Assembly (NCBI RefSeq): GCF_002214505.1
Contig: NZ_CP015103.1
Span: 1,736,001-1,800,000 of the forward strand
Direction: 5' to 3'
DNA length: 64,000 nt
From: Thermococcus siculi
Lineage (GTDB): Archaea > Methanobacteriota_B > Thermococci > Thermococcales > Thermococcaceae
In this document: positions 26,494 to 34,013 of the stretch, in pieces
How positions within the stretch are numbered: the first letter of the stretch is position 1
Layout: each line of letters begins with the position of its first letter
Notes under the pieces: generated by a model
Seen by the model: only the letters and a program-made list of their open reading frames with translations
Told to the model about the DNA's origin: nothing
The model's database searches: none
Made by a program: the position numbers and the translations under genes

Positions 26494-27365
26494 CACTCAT
26501 CACCCCCGAGGAAGTCGAGAACCCTCTTTGCAAGGCCGGTGAATATCTCCGCTTCTGGGTAGTCGGTCAGGACTATCGGCCTCCCCTCGACGTAGCTCCT
26601 CACGATGTTCTCGCTGTAGGGAATCTCAGCAACCACTTCAGCCCCGTACTTCCGGGCTAGCTCGTAGACCTTCTCCTTCTCACCGAGGTCGGCCCTGTTC
26701 ACCACGACCCACGTGGGCATCTCCATGAGCTTTCCGAGTTCAAGAATGAGTTCCGTGTCGTGGATTCCGAGCGGGGTGGGTTCCGTAACCGCTATGAGAA
26801 GGTCTGAGAACTCGACGGCCTTCGAGACGGTGTTCCCCGTGCCCGCGGCAGTGTCGATGAAGAGGAGTCCCTCCTGAACGGCCTGGGCCTTCTTCTTTGC
26901 GGCAACCACGAGGGGCATCGAGCGCTCCTCCCCTTCCCGGAGCCTTCCCGTGACGAGGGTGAAGCCATAGGGGGTCGGCGTAACGTAGGTGTGGCCGATG
27001 AGCCTCTTGCCCTCGAGTATCGCCCCCGGCACTGGGCAGACTATCTCGCAGGCCCTGCATCCGGAACAGAGGTTCGGCATGAGGAACGGCGTTCCATCGC
27101 GCATCGTTATGATAGCGTGCTCCTCGCAGACTTCAGCACACTTCCTGCACTTGGTGCACTTCGAGTAGTCAAAGCGCGGCATGAACTGCATCACCGGCTC
27201 CTCATTGGCCAGCTCGACCCCGAGGAGAAGGTGATCATTGGGGGCCTCCACGTCGAGGTCGGCAAAGGTAAGGTTTATTCCCAGTCCTTTGAGTGCAACG
27301 GCAAGGTTTACGGCCACCGTTGACTTTCCGGTGCCTCCTTTTCCACCGCTCACGGCTATCTGCAA
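26493..27365 (-). CDS. MinD-superfamily P-loop ATPase with inserted ferredoxin domain (copy 1)
   Basis: A 290-aa paralogue of the next gene product. Walker A GKGGTGKST near 8-16, ferredoxin insert CTKCRKCAEVCEE near 70-82 and CSGCRACEIVCPVPG near 96-110, Walker B LLFIDTAAGTG. The two ATPases probably form a heterodimer, as Mrp/Nbp35-type ATPases dimerise (inference). Starts with TTG at 27365, preceded by GGAGGTGAG; no ATG fits the N-terminal MQIAVSGGKGG. Divergent from the NifX-like gene at 27439; the shared intergenic region carries AAAAGCTTTTAAGCTTT and the site described at 27410. Confidence 0.92.
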   Translation of the reverse strand: MQIAVSGGKGGTGKSTVAVNLAVALKGLGINLTFADLDVEAPNDHLLLGVELANEEPVMQFMPRFDYSKCTKCRKCAEVCEEHAIITMRDGTPFLMPNLCSGCRACEIVCPVPGAILEGKRLIGHTYVTPTPYGFTLVTGRLREGEERSMPLVVAAKKKAQAVQEGLLFIDTAAGTGNTVSKAVEFSDLLIAVTEPTPLGIHDTELILELGKLMEMPTWVVVNRADLGEKEKVYELARKYGAEVVAEIPYSENIVRSYVEGRPIVLTDYPEAEIFTGLAKRVLDFLGGDE

Positions 27366-27409
27366 GCTCTCACCTCCGGAATTAGGCTGACCTAAAAGCT
27401 TTTAAGCTT

Positions 27410-27423
27410 TGTGCATACGCTCA
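27410..27423. promoter_or_regulatory. Candidate operator TGTGCATACGCTCA
   Basis: Directly follows the TTTTAAG TATA-like sequence (27400-27407) of the NifX-like gene and matches 12 of 14 positions of the perfect palindrome at 30237-30250, which has the same placement relative to its TATA box. It also lies in the divergent region shared with the MinD-like genes. Inferred binding site of a common regulator. Confidence 0.45.
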
Positions 27424-27438
27424 AAAACGGTGATGCTC

Positions 27439-27855
27439 ATGGCCAAGAAGAGATGCCTTAAGGTCGCGTTCGGGATGGAGGACGACGAGCACCTCATCGA
27501 CGCCCACTACGGCGACTCGGAGTTCTTCGCGATATACGAGGTCTGTGAGGATGGAGAGGTAAAGCTACTCGAAAAGAGGCACAACAAAGCAAAGGACTTC
27601 AAGGAGGAAGACGAGGGTCACGGAGACCCGAGGAAGTTCAAGGCCGTGGTTGGCCAGCTCCTCGACGTCGACGTTTTGGCAGCATTCAGAATGGGACCGA
27701 ACTTCCTGAGAATCCGCGACAAGACCAACAAGGTGGCATTCTTCACGAGGACGAGGGACCTAAAGCTCGCACTTCAGAGGGTCGTTGAGGGCTTCGACGA
27801 CCTCTGGGAGCAGGTGCAGGCTAAGAAGGCTGAAAAGCCACCAATAGAGGAGTGA
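27439..27855 (+). CDS. NifX/NifB-like dinitrogenase Fe-Mo cofactor family protein (138 aa)
   Basis: Member of the NifX/NifB C-terminal/NafY fold family (ribonuclease H-like), which in nitrogen fixers carries iron-sulfur or FeMo-cofactor precursors. The 138-aa product has LKVAFGMEDDEHLIDAHYGDSEFFAIYEV at the start and a more acidic, His-containing middle (KEEDEGHGD) that could bind metal. No nitrogenase is present, so the role must be in other metal-cluster traffic. ATG 27439 follows GGTGATGCTC. Divergent from the MinD-ferredoxin pair, which supports joint action. Confidence 0.85.
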   Translation: MAKKRCLKVAFGMEDDEHLIDAHYGDSEFFAIYEVCEDGEVKLLEKRHNKAKDFKEEDEGHGDPRKFKAVVGQLLDVDVLAAFRMGPNFLRIRDKTNKVAFFTRTRDLKLALQRVVEGFDDLWEQVQAKKAEKPPIEE

Positions 27856-27857
27856 AA

Positions 27858-28289
27858 ATGAGATTCTGGGGCATCTTCCCAAAGATCGCCCTTCTCTCCT
27901 CCATCTACGCGGCTACGGCGTTCTACTTAAACAAGGCCCTCAATGCCCGCTTCTTATCCCTTCCTGGCCCGGGCCTGGTGACGATATCCATAGGCTTAGC
28001 CCTCTGGTTCATCTGCTACCTACAAGTTTCCAGGGCCTATTCTGAGGGGAAGCTCCTCACAAAGGGGTGTTACTCAAAGGTCAGGCACCCGATATACTCG
28101 ATCTGGGGCTTTCTCATCCTCCCGGGCTTTTCGCTCGTAATCGGCGGCTTTATGCTGTTCCTCCCGCTCGTTTACTGGCTCTCGGTGATGAAGTTCATAG
28201 GGGAGGAAGAGAGGGCACTTGAGGAGAGGTTTGGGGATGAGTGGCGGGAATACAAAGAGAGAACGCCCAGGTTCGTACCGAGGCATTGA
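27858..28289 (+). CDS. Isoprenylcysteine carboxyl methyltransferase (ICMT/PEMT)-like membrane protein
   Basis: A 143-aa protein with four hydrophobic segments and the ICMT/PEMT C-terminal signature: GCYSKVRHPIYS near 71-82 and EERFGDEWREYKERTPRFVP near 122-141 (SAM-binding region). It probably methylates a lipid or a thiol/carboxyl group; the substrate is unknown. GAGGAGTGAAA before the ATG; starts three bases after the NifX-like gene and overlaps the next gene, so it is part of the operon. Confidence 0.85.
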   Translation: MRFWGIFPKIALLSSIYAATAFYLNKALNARFLSLPGPGLVTISIGLALWFICYLQVSRAYSEGKLLTKGCYSKVRHPIYSIWGFLILPGFSLVIGGFMLFLPLVYWLSVMKFIGEEERALEERFGDEWREYKERTPRFVPRH

Positions 28290-28767
28290 GCTTCTTCCGG
28301 TTCACCTCTACGTCCTGGCCCACCTCAAGAGGGCCGGCGTGGATTACGCCAGGATGATGGCGAAGATGAGCGAGCTGCCACTCCCCACGATTGAAACCGC
28401 GATAAAAGACCTCATGGATGTTGGGCTGATTGAGAGGGACAGCGGAAGCGCGGTGAAGAGGAGCAAAGCCCGGTTCAAGAAGGCCTTCGAGGTTCACAAG
28501 CACCACACCTACTACCGCCTCTCCCGGGAAGGCGAGCTTTTCGTTAGGTCAATCGATAGGGAATGGTTGGAGATATACTTTGAGTCGCTCTTTCCGGGCG
28601 GATGGAATGCAGTCAAGGTTCTCAAAAGCGCGGGATCCTTCAACGAGCTTCCCAAAGGACTCAGACATGATGAAGTCAGGGACGAGCTTCTCCTCCATCG
28701 CTTCATAACGCCAAACGGCCGAAAGACCAGGTTTTTCAGGCTGCTGATGGAGTTCCTCAGGGTTTAA
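28237..28767 (+). CDS. DUF2250 winged-helix protein
   Basis: A DUF2250 protein, predicted winged-helix DNA-binding (VHLYVLAHLKRAGVDYARMMAKMSELPLPTIETAIKDLMDVGLIER, about 20-70). The start is not settled. The ATG at 28237 gives 176 aa and overlaps the methyltransferase gene by 53 nt; family members usually begin close to the residues ELLPVHLYVLAHL, nearer 28285, where only ATT and other rare codons are available. Its 3' end overlaps the convergent MBL gene by four bases. Possible regulator of the surrounding metal cluster. Confidence 0.78.
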   Translation: MSGGNTKRERPGSYRGIELLPVHLYVLAHLKRAGVDYARMMAKMSELPLPTIETAIKDLMDVGLIERDSGSAVKRSKARFKKAFEVHKHHTYYRLSREGELFVRSIDREWLEIYFESLFPGGWNAVKVLKSAGSFNELPKGLRHDEVRDELLLHRFITPNGRKTRFFRLLMEFLRV

Positions 28768-29426
28768 ACCTCGACCATCGTGCCCGTTTTAACCGATACA
28801 AACTTCTCCGGGTACCTCTTCCTCACGTACGTCTTCGCCGCATCTCCGGAACAGTGGGCGGGGGCTATGAAGTCGGCCATCTCGGCGAGCCTGTCCAGAG
28901 TTCCCCTCGATGGCCCGTGGAAGCCACCGATGACGAGGTGGGCCTTTTCATGGCCAGAAACCTCAAGGATGGCCCTAGTGAGCCGGTCAACGCCGGGGTG
29001 GGAGCAGCCGACGAGGACGACCAGCCCTGAGGGGGTTTCCACTCCAACCGCCTGCTCGAAGCCGTCCAGAGGGCCGGAAGTCCACACTCCGGCGGCGATT
29101 CTTCCAGCGTTCAGCACCTCAACCACGTCGAAGCCCCATCTCATCGCCTCTACCTTATTCCCCGGTGGGGCGTAGAGCCTCAGCCCCGGGTTCAGCTCGC
29201 CCACGTGGGGGAACCCGCCGTAGTGGTCGTAGTGCCAGTGGCTCAGAACCGCAAAGTCGAGGCCTTTGAGGGAAACGCCGAGGGCCTTTGAGTTGTGCGC
29301 CAGAACGAGGGGGTTTGTATCTGCGTCGAAGAGGAAGCGGTGTTTCCCCTCAACCAGAACGCTCCAGCCCCACTCGTTCAGGAGGCCCCTTGAGGGCGTG
29401 TTGTCGTTCAGGACGATGAGCCTCAT
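28764..29426 (-). CDS. MBL-fold metallohydrolase (COG1237 type)
   Basis: A 220-aa metallo-beta-lactamase-fold protein of the type annotated as dihydropteridine/RFAP synthase-like hydrolase (COG1237). Metal ligands: SHWHYDHYGG near 62-71 (HxHxDH), GCSHPG near 140-145, GGFHG near 166-170 and the terminal PAHC. COG1237 genes often sit beside MinD-ferredoxin, NifX and DUF134 genes in archaea (from general knowledge), matching this neighbourhood. ATGA overlap with the DUF364 gene upstream. Confidence 0.88.
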   Translation of the reverse strand: MRLIVLNDNTPSRGLLNEWGWSVLVEGKHRFLFDADTNPLVLAHNSKALGVSLKGLDFAVLSHWHYDHYGGFPHVGELNPGLRLYAPPGNKVEAMRWGFDVVEVLNAGRIAAGVWTSGPLDGFEQAVGVETPSGLVVLVGCSHPGVDRLTRAILEVSGHEKAHLVIGGFHGPSRGTLDRLAEMADFIAPAHCSGDAAKTYVRKRYPEKFVSVKTGTMVEV

Positions 29427-30160
29427 ACCCTCACCACGTACTTTCGGTTGCCCTCCTCGAAGCCCCTGAAACTTCCAAGCTTGAGACCGAGTAAAGCCCT
29501 CTCGATGTCAACGACCTTCATGGCCGCGAGATGTGTGACGCGCGTTCCCCTCAGGAACTCCGGCAGGAGCTGGCCCGTCGGCCCGGTGAGGACGAATAGT
29601 TTAGCATTCTTCGCCCTGTCGATGAGGAGGTCAATCGTTCCGTTTACCAAACACGAGGCGCTCGCTATCACCGCATCCATCTCGGGCAGGAGGTGGTACT
29701 CGAGGGCGTCGCTGTAGGTCTCCTTGTCCCAGAGTTTAGGGTTGCGCTCGAAGACGAAGACGTTGAAGCCCTCTTCCCGGAGCTTCTTTACCAGCGGCGG
29801 CATGTTGCCTATCATGGCGACTTTACCCGCATCCCCAGGGAGTAACTCAAGGACGTCGACCCACTCCGCGCCGCTCAGGTCTATGTGGTACTGCGAGACC
29901 GCGTTTATCGCGGCCATTCCAAGGGTTCTCTCAATGACGTTCAGACTGTCGGCCCTTTCTATAAACGCCTCAAGGGAGGGCCTCCCTATGGAGTTTCTAT
30001 ACCTCTGCACCTCCTCGGGAAGGGTCATCGCAACGCCGAGAGCCTTTCCCTCTGGCCCCTGGACGAGAACCCACGTGTAGGGAAGGGCAAAGCCGAAATC
30101 GAGCAGTTCGAGGCCATCGGCAAGGGAAAGTGCCTTCCGTTTGATTTTTTCCAGCAGCAT
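29423..30160 (-). CDS. DUF364 protein (putative heavy-metal chelation domain)
   Basis: A 245-aa protein of the DUF364 family: an enolase-N-terminal-like first half and a Rossmann-like C-terminal half (VAMIGNMPPLVKKLREEGFNVFVFERNP; DAVIASASCLVNGTIDLLI; VLTGPTGQLLPEFL). The family is proposed, from structure and gene context, to bind heavy metals or corrinoid/siderophore-like ligands; no reaction is known. The ATG at 30160 follows GGTGTGGTGG; a GTG at 30169 is possible. Divergent from the second NifX-like gene. Confidence 0.85.
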   Translation of the reverse strand: MLLEKIKRKALSLADGLELLDFGFALPYTWVLVQGPEGKALGVAMTLPEEVQRYRNSIGRPSLEAFIERADSLNVIERTLGMAAINAVSQYHIDLSGAEWVDVLELLPGDAGKVAMIGNMPPLVKKLREEGFNVFVFERNPKLWDKETYSDALEYHLLPEMDAVIASASCLVNGTIDLLIDRAKNAKLFVLTGPTGQLLPEFLRGTRVTHLAAMKVVDIERALLGLKLGSFRGFEEGNRKYVVRV

Positions 30161-30236
30161 CCACCACACCCATCATGTTTCGGCCTCCACCCTTAAATGC
30201 CCATCGATAGTTAGGTGAACCGAAAACTTTAAATGG

Positions 30237-30250
30237 TGTGCATATGCACA
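30237..30250. promoter_or_regulatory. Perfect 14-bp palindrome TGTGCATATGCACA (operator)
   Basis: Lies immediately downstream of the TATA box CTTTAAATGG (30227-30236) of the NifX-like gene that begins at 30287, between TATA box and expected transcription start, where an archaeal repressor would block polymerase. Near-copies occur before the other two NifX-like genes (12/14 at 27410; 11/14 at 31216-31229). Confidence 0.6.
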
Positions 30251-30286
30251 AAATAATAGAAGAAAAGAAGAAACGAGGTGGTGAAG

Positions 30287-30916
30287 ATGAGAATCGCCGT
30301 ACCAACCAATGGTGGAGGGCTCAACGACACGGTTGCCCCGGTCTTTGCCCGTGCTCCGGCATTCTACATAGCGGACGTTGACGAGAACGGAAACGTCACC
30401 AACGAGAAGGTCATCCAGAACGGAGCGGCCATGGCCGGAGGCGGAGCCGGCCCGATGGCCGTTCAGACGCTCATCAACGAGGGAGTAGAGGCAATAATAG
30501 CCCCGCAGGTTGGGCCGAACGCCCTTGGAGCCATACAGGCCGCAGGCATAAGGCTCTACCAGGTCGCACCCGGGACTCCAGTTGAGGAGGCCATAAAGGC
30601 GGTCACCAGTGGGGGCGTGGAGCAGTTCAGGACCCCCACCCCTGCCGCGCCGGTTGCCCCGGCAACCCCAACGGCTCCAGCTCCAGCCTACGGACCCTAT
30701 CCGACCACGCCCGCATACCCGCCGTACCCGGCCTACGGCTACGGCCCCGGCTGGGGCAGGGGCTGGGGCCGCGGTGGCGGCTGGGGAAGAGGACGCGGTT
30801 GGGGCCGCGGTTGGGGCAGAGGCGGAAGAGGCTGGGGAGCAAGGCTTGGCTACTGCCCCTGGACCGGCCAGCCGAGCAGGAGGACGTGGCTCGCCAGGTT
30901 CTTCGGCTGGTGGTGA
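30287..30916 (+). CDS. NifX-like protein with Pro/Ala linker and Gly-Arg-Trp-rich tail
   Basis: A 209-aa protein. Residues 1-105 are a NifX-type domain (MRIAVPTNGGGLNDTVAPVFARAPAFYIADVD ... GVEAIIAPQVGPNALGAIQAAGIRLYQV). There follow a Pro/Ala/Thr linker (about 110-150), a PAYPPYPAYGYGP stretch, and repeated GRGWGRG/GGGWGRGRG units (about 160-190), ending YCPWTGQPSRRTWLARFFGWW. The tail is unusual; similar low-complexity stretches occur in DUF5320-type proteins of this neighbourhood in other archaea. ATG 30287 follows GGTGGTGAAG; the palindrome upstream suggests regulation. Confidence 0.85.
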   Translation: MRIAVPTNGGGLNDTVAPVFARAPAFYIADVDENGNVTNEKVIQNGAAMAGGGAGPMAVQTLINEGVEAIIAPQVGPNALGAIQAAGIRLYQVAPGTPVEEAIKAVTSGGVEQFRTPTPAAPVAPATPTAPAPAYGPYPTTPAYPPYPAYGYGPGWGRGWGRGGGWGRGRGWGRGWGRGGRGWGARLGYCPWTGQPSRRTWLARFFGWW

Positions 30917-30981
30917 GTCCCTTCTGACCTTTTGCCCATTTATTTTGAAGCATGGTGCGTAGCTGTAAGGGGGAAGTCCAG

Positions 30982-31218
30982 ATGCCGCGAGGATTCGGCA
31001 GAGGGTACGGCAGATTCGGGAGCGGATACCGGAGGTACGGATTCCTTCCGTTCGGGGGCGTTTACGGCCTGATAGACCTGCTGTTCATAATTGGAATCCT
31101 GTACTTCCTGGTCAAGCTCTTCATAGTTGCGGCGCCCTACGCCCTGGGACTGGTGGTTCTCCTTATCCTGAGGTCTCTCCTCAGGCCAAGACCCGGGGCC
31201 TGGTTCGGCCCATTTTGA
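30982..31218 (+). CDS. Small Gly-Arg-rich membrane protein
   Basis: A 78-aa protein. The first 25 residues are Gly/Arg/Tyr-rich (PRGFGRGYGRFGSGYRRYGF), then one long or two short hydrophobic segments (about 32-65), ending RSLLRPRPGAWFGPF. Not recognised. GGGGGAAG precedes the ATG at 30982, which is preferred to one at 30952. Lies between two NifX-like genes on the same strand; its Gly-Arg segment resembles theirs, so it may anchor them to the membrane (inference). Confidence 0.68.
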   Translation: MPRGFGRGYGRFGSGYRRYGFLPFGGVYGLIDLLFIIGILYFLVKLFIVAAPYALGLVVLLILRSLLRPRPGAWFGPF

Positions 31219-31229
31219 GCTTATGCAAA
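31216..31229. promoter_or_regulatory. Partial copy of the NifX-cluster operator (TGAGCTTATGCAAA)
   Basis: 11 of 14 positions match TGTGCATATGCACA. It lies just before the TTTTTTAAG TATA-like box (31231-31239) of the gene at 31274, whereas the other copies lie after the box. Weak on its own; listed because of the other two. Confidence 0.25.
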
Positions 31230-31273
31230 CTTTTTTAAGTTCGGTTTTCCTAATTCGCGCGGAGGTGAAAGGG

Positions 31274-31768
31274 ATGAGGATAATCGTATCAACCGTAAAC
31301 GGGGGTCTCGACGACAGGGTCAACCCGGCCTTCGGGAGGACTCCAACCTTTACGATAGTCGACGTCGACGAAAGCGGGAAGGTGGCGAACGTCCAAGTCG
31401 TGCCTAACCCCGGCTACTCCCAGCCAAGGGGTGCAGGGGTCACAGCGGCTCAGTTCTGCATAGATCAGGGGGCAGATGTCGCCATATCCGGCCAGTTTGG
31501 ACCCAACTCCTCCGGCGTCCTCCAGGCTGCGGGCATAAAAATGGTCTCCGCACCCGCAAACATGACGGTCCGCGAGGCAGTCGAGGCATTCCTCCGCGGC
31601 GAGCTCACCGGGGCAGTGATGGGTCCCGAGGGCGGCGGAATGGGTGGAGGCTACGGCGCTGGCATGGGGCGTGGAGGAGGTATGGGAAGAGGACGTGGAA
31701 TGGGCCGCGGCAGAGGAGCCGGCGGTGGAATGGGAAGAGGACGCGGTGGCGGCTGGGGTGGCTGGTGA
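31274..31768 (+). CDS. NifX-like protein with Gly-Arg-Met-rich tail
   Basis: A 164-aa protein. The NifX-type domain is at about 1-105 (MRIIVSTVNGGLDDRVNPAFGRTPTFTIVDVDESG ... GADVAISGQFGPNSSGVLQAAGIKMVSA), followed by a low-complexity tail of GMGRGRG/GGGMGRGRG units (about 115-164). Paralogous to the product of the gene at 30287. ATG 31274 follows GGAGGTGAAAGG; the long frame upstream is rejected because the promoter lies in it. Probably carries a metal cluster or precursor, by analogy with NifX/NafY. Confidence 0.85.
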   Translation: MRIIVSTVNGGLDDRVNPAFGRTPTFTIVDVDESGKVANVQVVPNPGYSQPRGAGVTAAQFCIDQGADVAISGQFGPNSSGVLQAAGIKMVSAPANMTVREAVEAFLRGELTGAVMGPEGGGMGGGYGAGMGRGGGMGRGRGMGRGRGAGGGMGRGRGGGWGGW

Positions 31769-31995
31769 GCACCCTAGTTTCTCATCTTTTTAAGAGTGCG
31801 TGACTCCTTGAAATGAACTCCTCTTGAAGGGTCTTCACACGGCCCTTGTAGACCACTCCCACGCTCTTTTAATGAGAGTCTTCACCAGATGTAAACTTCC
31901 AACCAACTCCTCGCCGCAAAAACAATACCTGAATTTTCCTCACGAAGCTGCGAAAATATTAAATACACCCATGTGAAGTAACTTCGGTGGCGTTA

Positions 31996-32253
31996 ATGCG
32001 TGGTCCGTTTCCCGATCAAGTGACAATGAAGAGAGCAGGCCAGATCGCCCAGTCCAAACACGCCGAGTTCTCCAGAGAGGCAGAAGAACCCAGGGAGTAC
32101 TCAAAGCTCGAAACTCTTCTGGTGGCAGTTCTCGCGGCGGCAGGAATAGGCTTCGTAGCCTACGAGCTCTCCAGCTATACTGCACTTATGGGGCCGCTCC
32201 TTGCACTTATAGTTGTGATCGGAGTGCTATACCTCCTCATCCGCCGCCTGTGA
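31996..32253 (+). CDS. Small membrane protein, two TM helices
   Basis: An 85-aa protein with a charged N-terminal third and two transmembrane helices (about 40-58 and 63-82), ending IRRL. Not recognised. ATTAAATACA (31954-31963) is a clear TATA box about 33-42 nt before the ATG; the GTG at 31987 is an alternative start. The stop is 93 nt before the SDR start. The gap before it (31769-31995) holds T-rich runs and this promoter, nothing else. Confidence 0.65.
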   Translation: MRGPFPDQVTMKRAGQIAQSKHAEFSREAEEPREYSKLETLLVAVLAAAGIGFVAYELSSYTALMGPLLALIVVIGVLYLLIRRL

Positions 32254-32345
32254 GGGCGCTTTTTGCCAACTTCATCCAGGGGATGCCCGGAGCAATCCAC
32301 GGAAAAATTTTAGCGGTTGAGGGCGTAATCCCAACGGTGATATTC

Positions 32346-33137
32346 ATGCTCGGTATAGACCTCTCCGGAAGGCTGGCCTTCACGACCGCCTCAAGCAAGG
32401 GCATAGGTTTCGGCGTTGCGAGAACCCTTGCAAGGGCCGGCGCGGACGTAATACTTCTCTCGCGGAGCGAAGATAACCTGAAGAGGGCAAAGGAGAAGAT
32501 AAAAGCCGAGAGCGACGTTGAGGTAAGCTATATAGTTGCAGACCTCACAAGGAGAGAAGACCTTGAGAGAACGGTGAAAGAGCTTGAAGACCTTGGCGAG
32601 CCTGACATATTCTTCTTCTCCACAGGAGGTCCAAAACCGGGCTACTTCATGGAGATGGACATAGAGGACTGGGAAGGGGCCGTTAACTTGCTCCTCTACC
32701 CGGCGGTATATCTGACGAAGGCTCTTGTTCCCGCTATGGAGCGGAAGGGCTTCGGGAGGATAGTCTACTCCACCAGCGTCGCCATAAAGGAGCCGATACC
32801 GAACATTGCCCTCAGCAACGTAGTGAGGATTTCGATGGCTGGCCTCGTGAGGACTCTGGCTAAAGAACTCGGGCCGAAGGGAATAACCGTCAACGGCATA
32901 ATGCCCGGGATTATAAGGACAGACAGGATGATACAGCTCGCAAAGGACAGAGCTGAGAGAGAAGGCAAGACCGTCAAGGAGGCGCTTCAGGAGTACGCGG
33001 AACCGATACCCCTCGGAAGGCTGGGAGAACCAGAAGAGATCGGCTACCTCGTGGCTTTCCTAACCAGCGACCTCGGGGGCTACATAAACGGTGCGATGAT
33101 TCCTGTTGATGGAGGAAGGCTCAACTCGGTGTTTTGA
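32346..33137 (+). CDS. Divergent short-chain dehydrogenase/reductase (SDR)
   Basis: A 263-aa Rossmann protein of the SDR fold: dinucleotide-binding TASSKGIGFG near 14-23, NGxMPG and the C-terminal DGGRLNSVF are all normal. However, where classical SDRs carry Tyr-x-x-x-Lys, the aligned segment reads SNVVR, so the catalytic Tyr and Lys appear replaced by Ser and Arg; the catalytic Ser region YSTSVAIKE is kept. It may be an atypical subfamily with altered or lost oxidoreductase activity. GGTGATATTC precedes the ATG at 32346, which rules out the longer frame. Confidence 0.85.
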   Translation: MLGIDLSGRLAFTTASSKGIGFGVARTLARAGADVILLSRSEDNLKRAKEKIKAESDVEVSYIVADLTRREDLERTVKELEDLGEPDIFFFSTGGPKPGYFMEMDIEDWEGAVNLLLYPAVYLTKALVPAMERKGFGRIVYSTSVAIKEPIPNIALSNVVRISMAGLVRTLAKELGPKGITVNGIMPGIIRTDRMIQLAKDRAEREGKTVKEALQEYAEPIPLGRLGEPEEIGYLVAFLTSDLGGYINGAMIPVDGGRLNSVF

Positions 33138-33187
33138 TGTTTCAGCATCTTTTTATAATTCTCAAAACAACATCCCATGGTGATACC

Positions 33188-33496
33188 ATGGCAATTATGA
33201 GGCTCTGGCACGGGCGCGTGCCGAGGGAGAAAGGAGATGCTTACAGGAGATTTTTAATAGAGCGGGCGGTTCCTGACTACAGTTCCGTTGATGGGCTTTT
33301 GAAGCTCTACTTCACAAGGCGGGACGAGGAAAATGAGACCCACTTCCTGCTCGTGACTATATGGGACTCGTGGGAGTCCATCGGGAAATTCGCTGGCGAA
33401 AACCCGGAGCTGGCCAAGTACTATCCAGAAGATGACGAGTTCCTTCTGGAGAAGGAGAAGTACGTCCAGCACTATGAGATATTCTACGAGAAATGA
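33188..33496 (+). CDS. ABM-domain (antibiotic biosynthesis monooxygenase-like) protein
   Basis: A 102-aa dimeric alpha-beta barrel protein of the ABM/YgiN type (MRLWHGRVPREKGDAYRRFL ... FLLVTIWDSWESIGKFAGENPELA). Family members are small monooxygenases or ligand-binding proteins; which applies here is unknown. GGTGATACC precedes ATG 33188, and CTTTTTATAATT (33149-33160) is its TATA box. The frame extends to 33134, but that part holds the promoter. Confidence 0.8.
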   Translation: MAIMRLWHGRVPREKGDAYRRFLIERAVPDYSSVDGLLKLYFTRRDEENETHFLLVTIWDSWESIGKFAGENPELAKYYPEDDEFLLEKEKYVQHYEIFYEK

Positions 33497-33537
33497 AGAG
33501 TTGGGGAGATGATCCCCAGCGTTTCACTCTTCCGTTT

Positions 33538-33957
33538 TTACTCTTCCGCGTCCCAGAGCGTCAGCCCGTTCTCCTGGGGCTTCCTCTCAAGGATTTCCCC
33601 AAGTAACTCCTGGATGAAGACCTCCGCAACGAAGACCTTCCCCTCAACGAGGTGCCCGCCGTAGAGCGAACCATCGGAATCGCCGAGGGCGACGTGGATG
33701 TGCGCGAAGGGTTCTCCGTCTTTGATGCTTATGTTCCCGCTAAGAGAGACGAGTTCATAAGTGCCGGTCAGCTCGATAACCTTGTACCCCCCGGCTTCCT
33801 CATCGAAGTAGCCAATCTTTGGGTTCCTGAGGCTGCCTATGGCGGAAACCGTCCCGATTAGAACGTTGTTCTTCTTCGCGAACTCGTTTATGAACCCCAG
33901 AAGCTCTTTCCCTTCGGGAACACGAAACAGGAAATTCCTTCCCCTCGAAAACCTCAT
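33538..33957 (-). CDS. PCC/DUF296-domain protein
   Basis: A 139-aa PPC (DUF296) domain protein: RNFLFRVPEGKELLGFINEFAKKNNVLIGTVSAIGSLRNPKIGYFD and the signature GEPFAHIHVALGD near 82-94 with its His-x-His. Plant relatives bind AT-rich DNA; prokaryotic stand-alone domains form trimers of unknown function, some with bound metal. GGTGATTGGC precedes ATG 33957. Convergent with the ABM gene; divergent from the gene at 34014. Confidence 0.85.
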   Translation of the reverse strand: MRFSRGRNFLFRVPEGKELLGFINEFAKKNNVLIGTVSAIGSLRNPKIGYFDEEAGGYKVIELTGTYELVSLSGNISIKDGEPFAHIHVALGDSDGSLYGGHLVEGKVFVAEVFIQELLGEILERKPQENGLTLWDAEE

Positions 33958-34013
33958 GCCAATCACCTAAAGCCTAATAAGCGCCCCTGGATTTAACCGT
34001 TTGGGTGGAAGGA

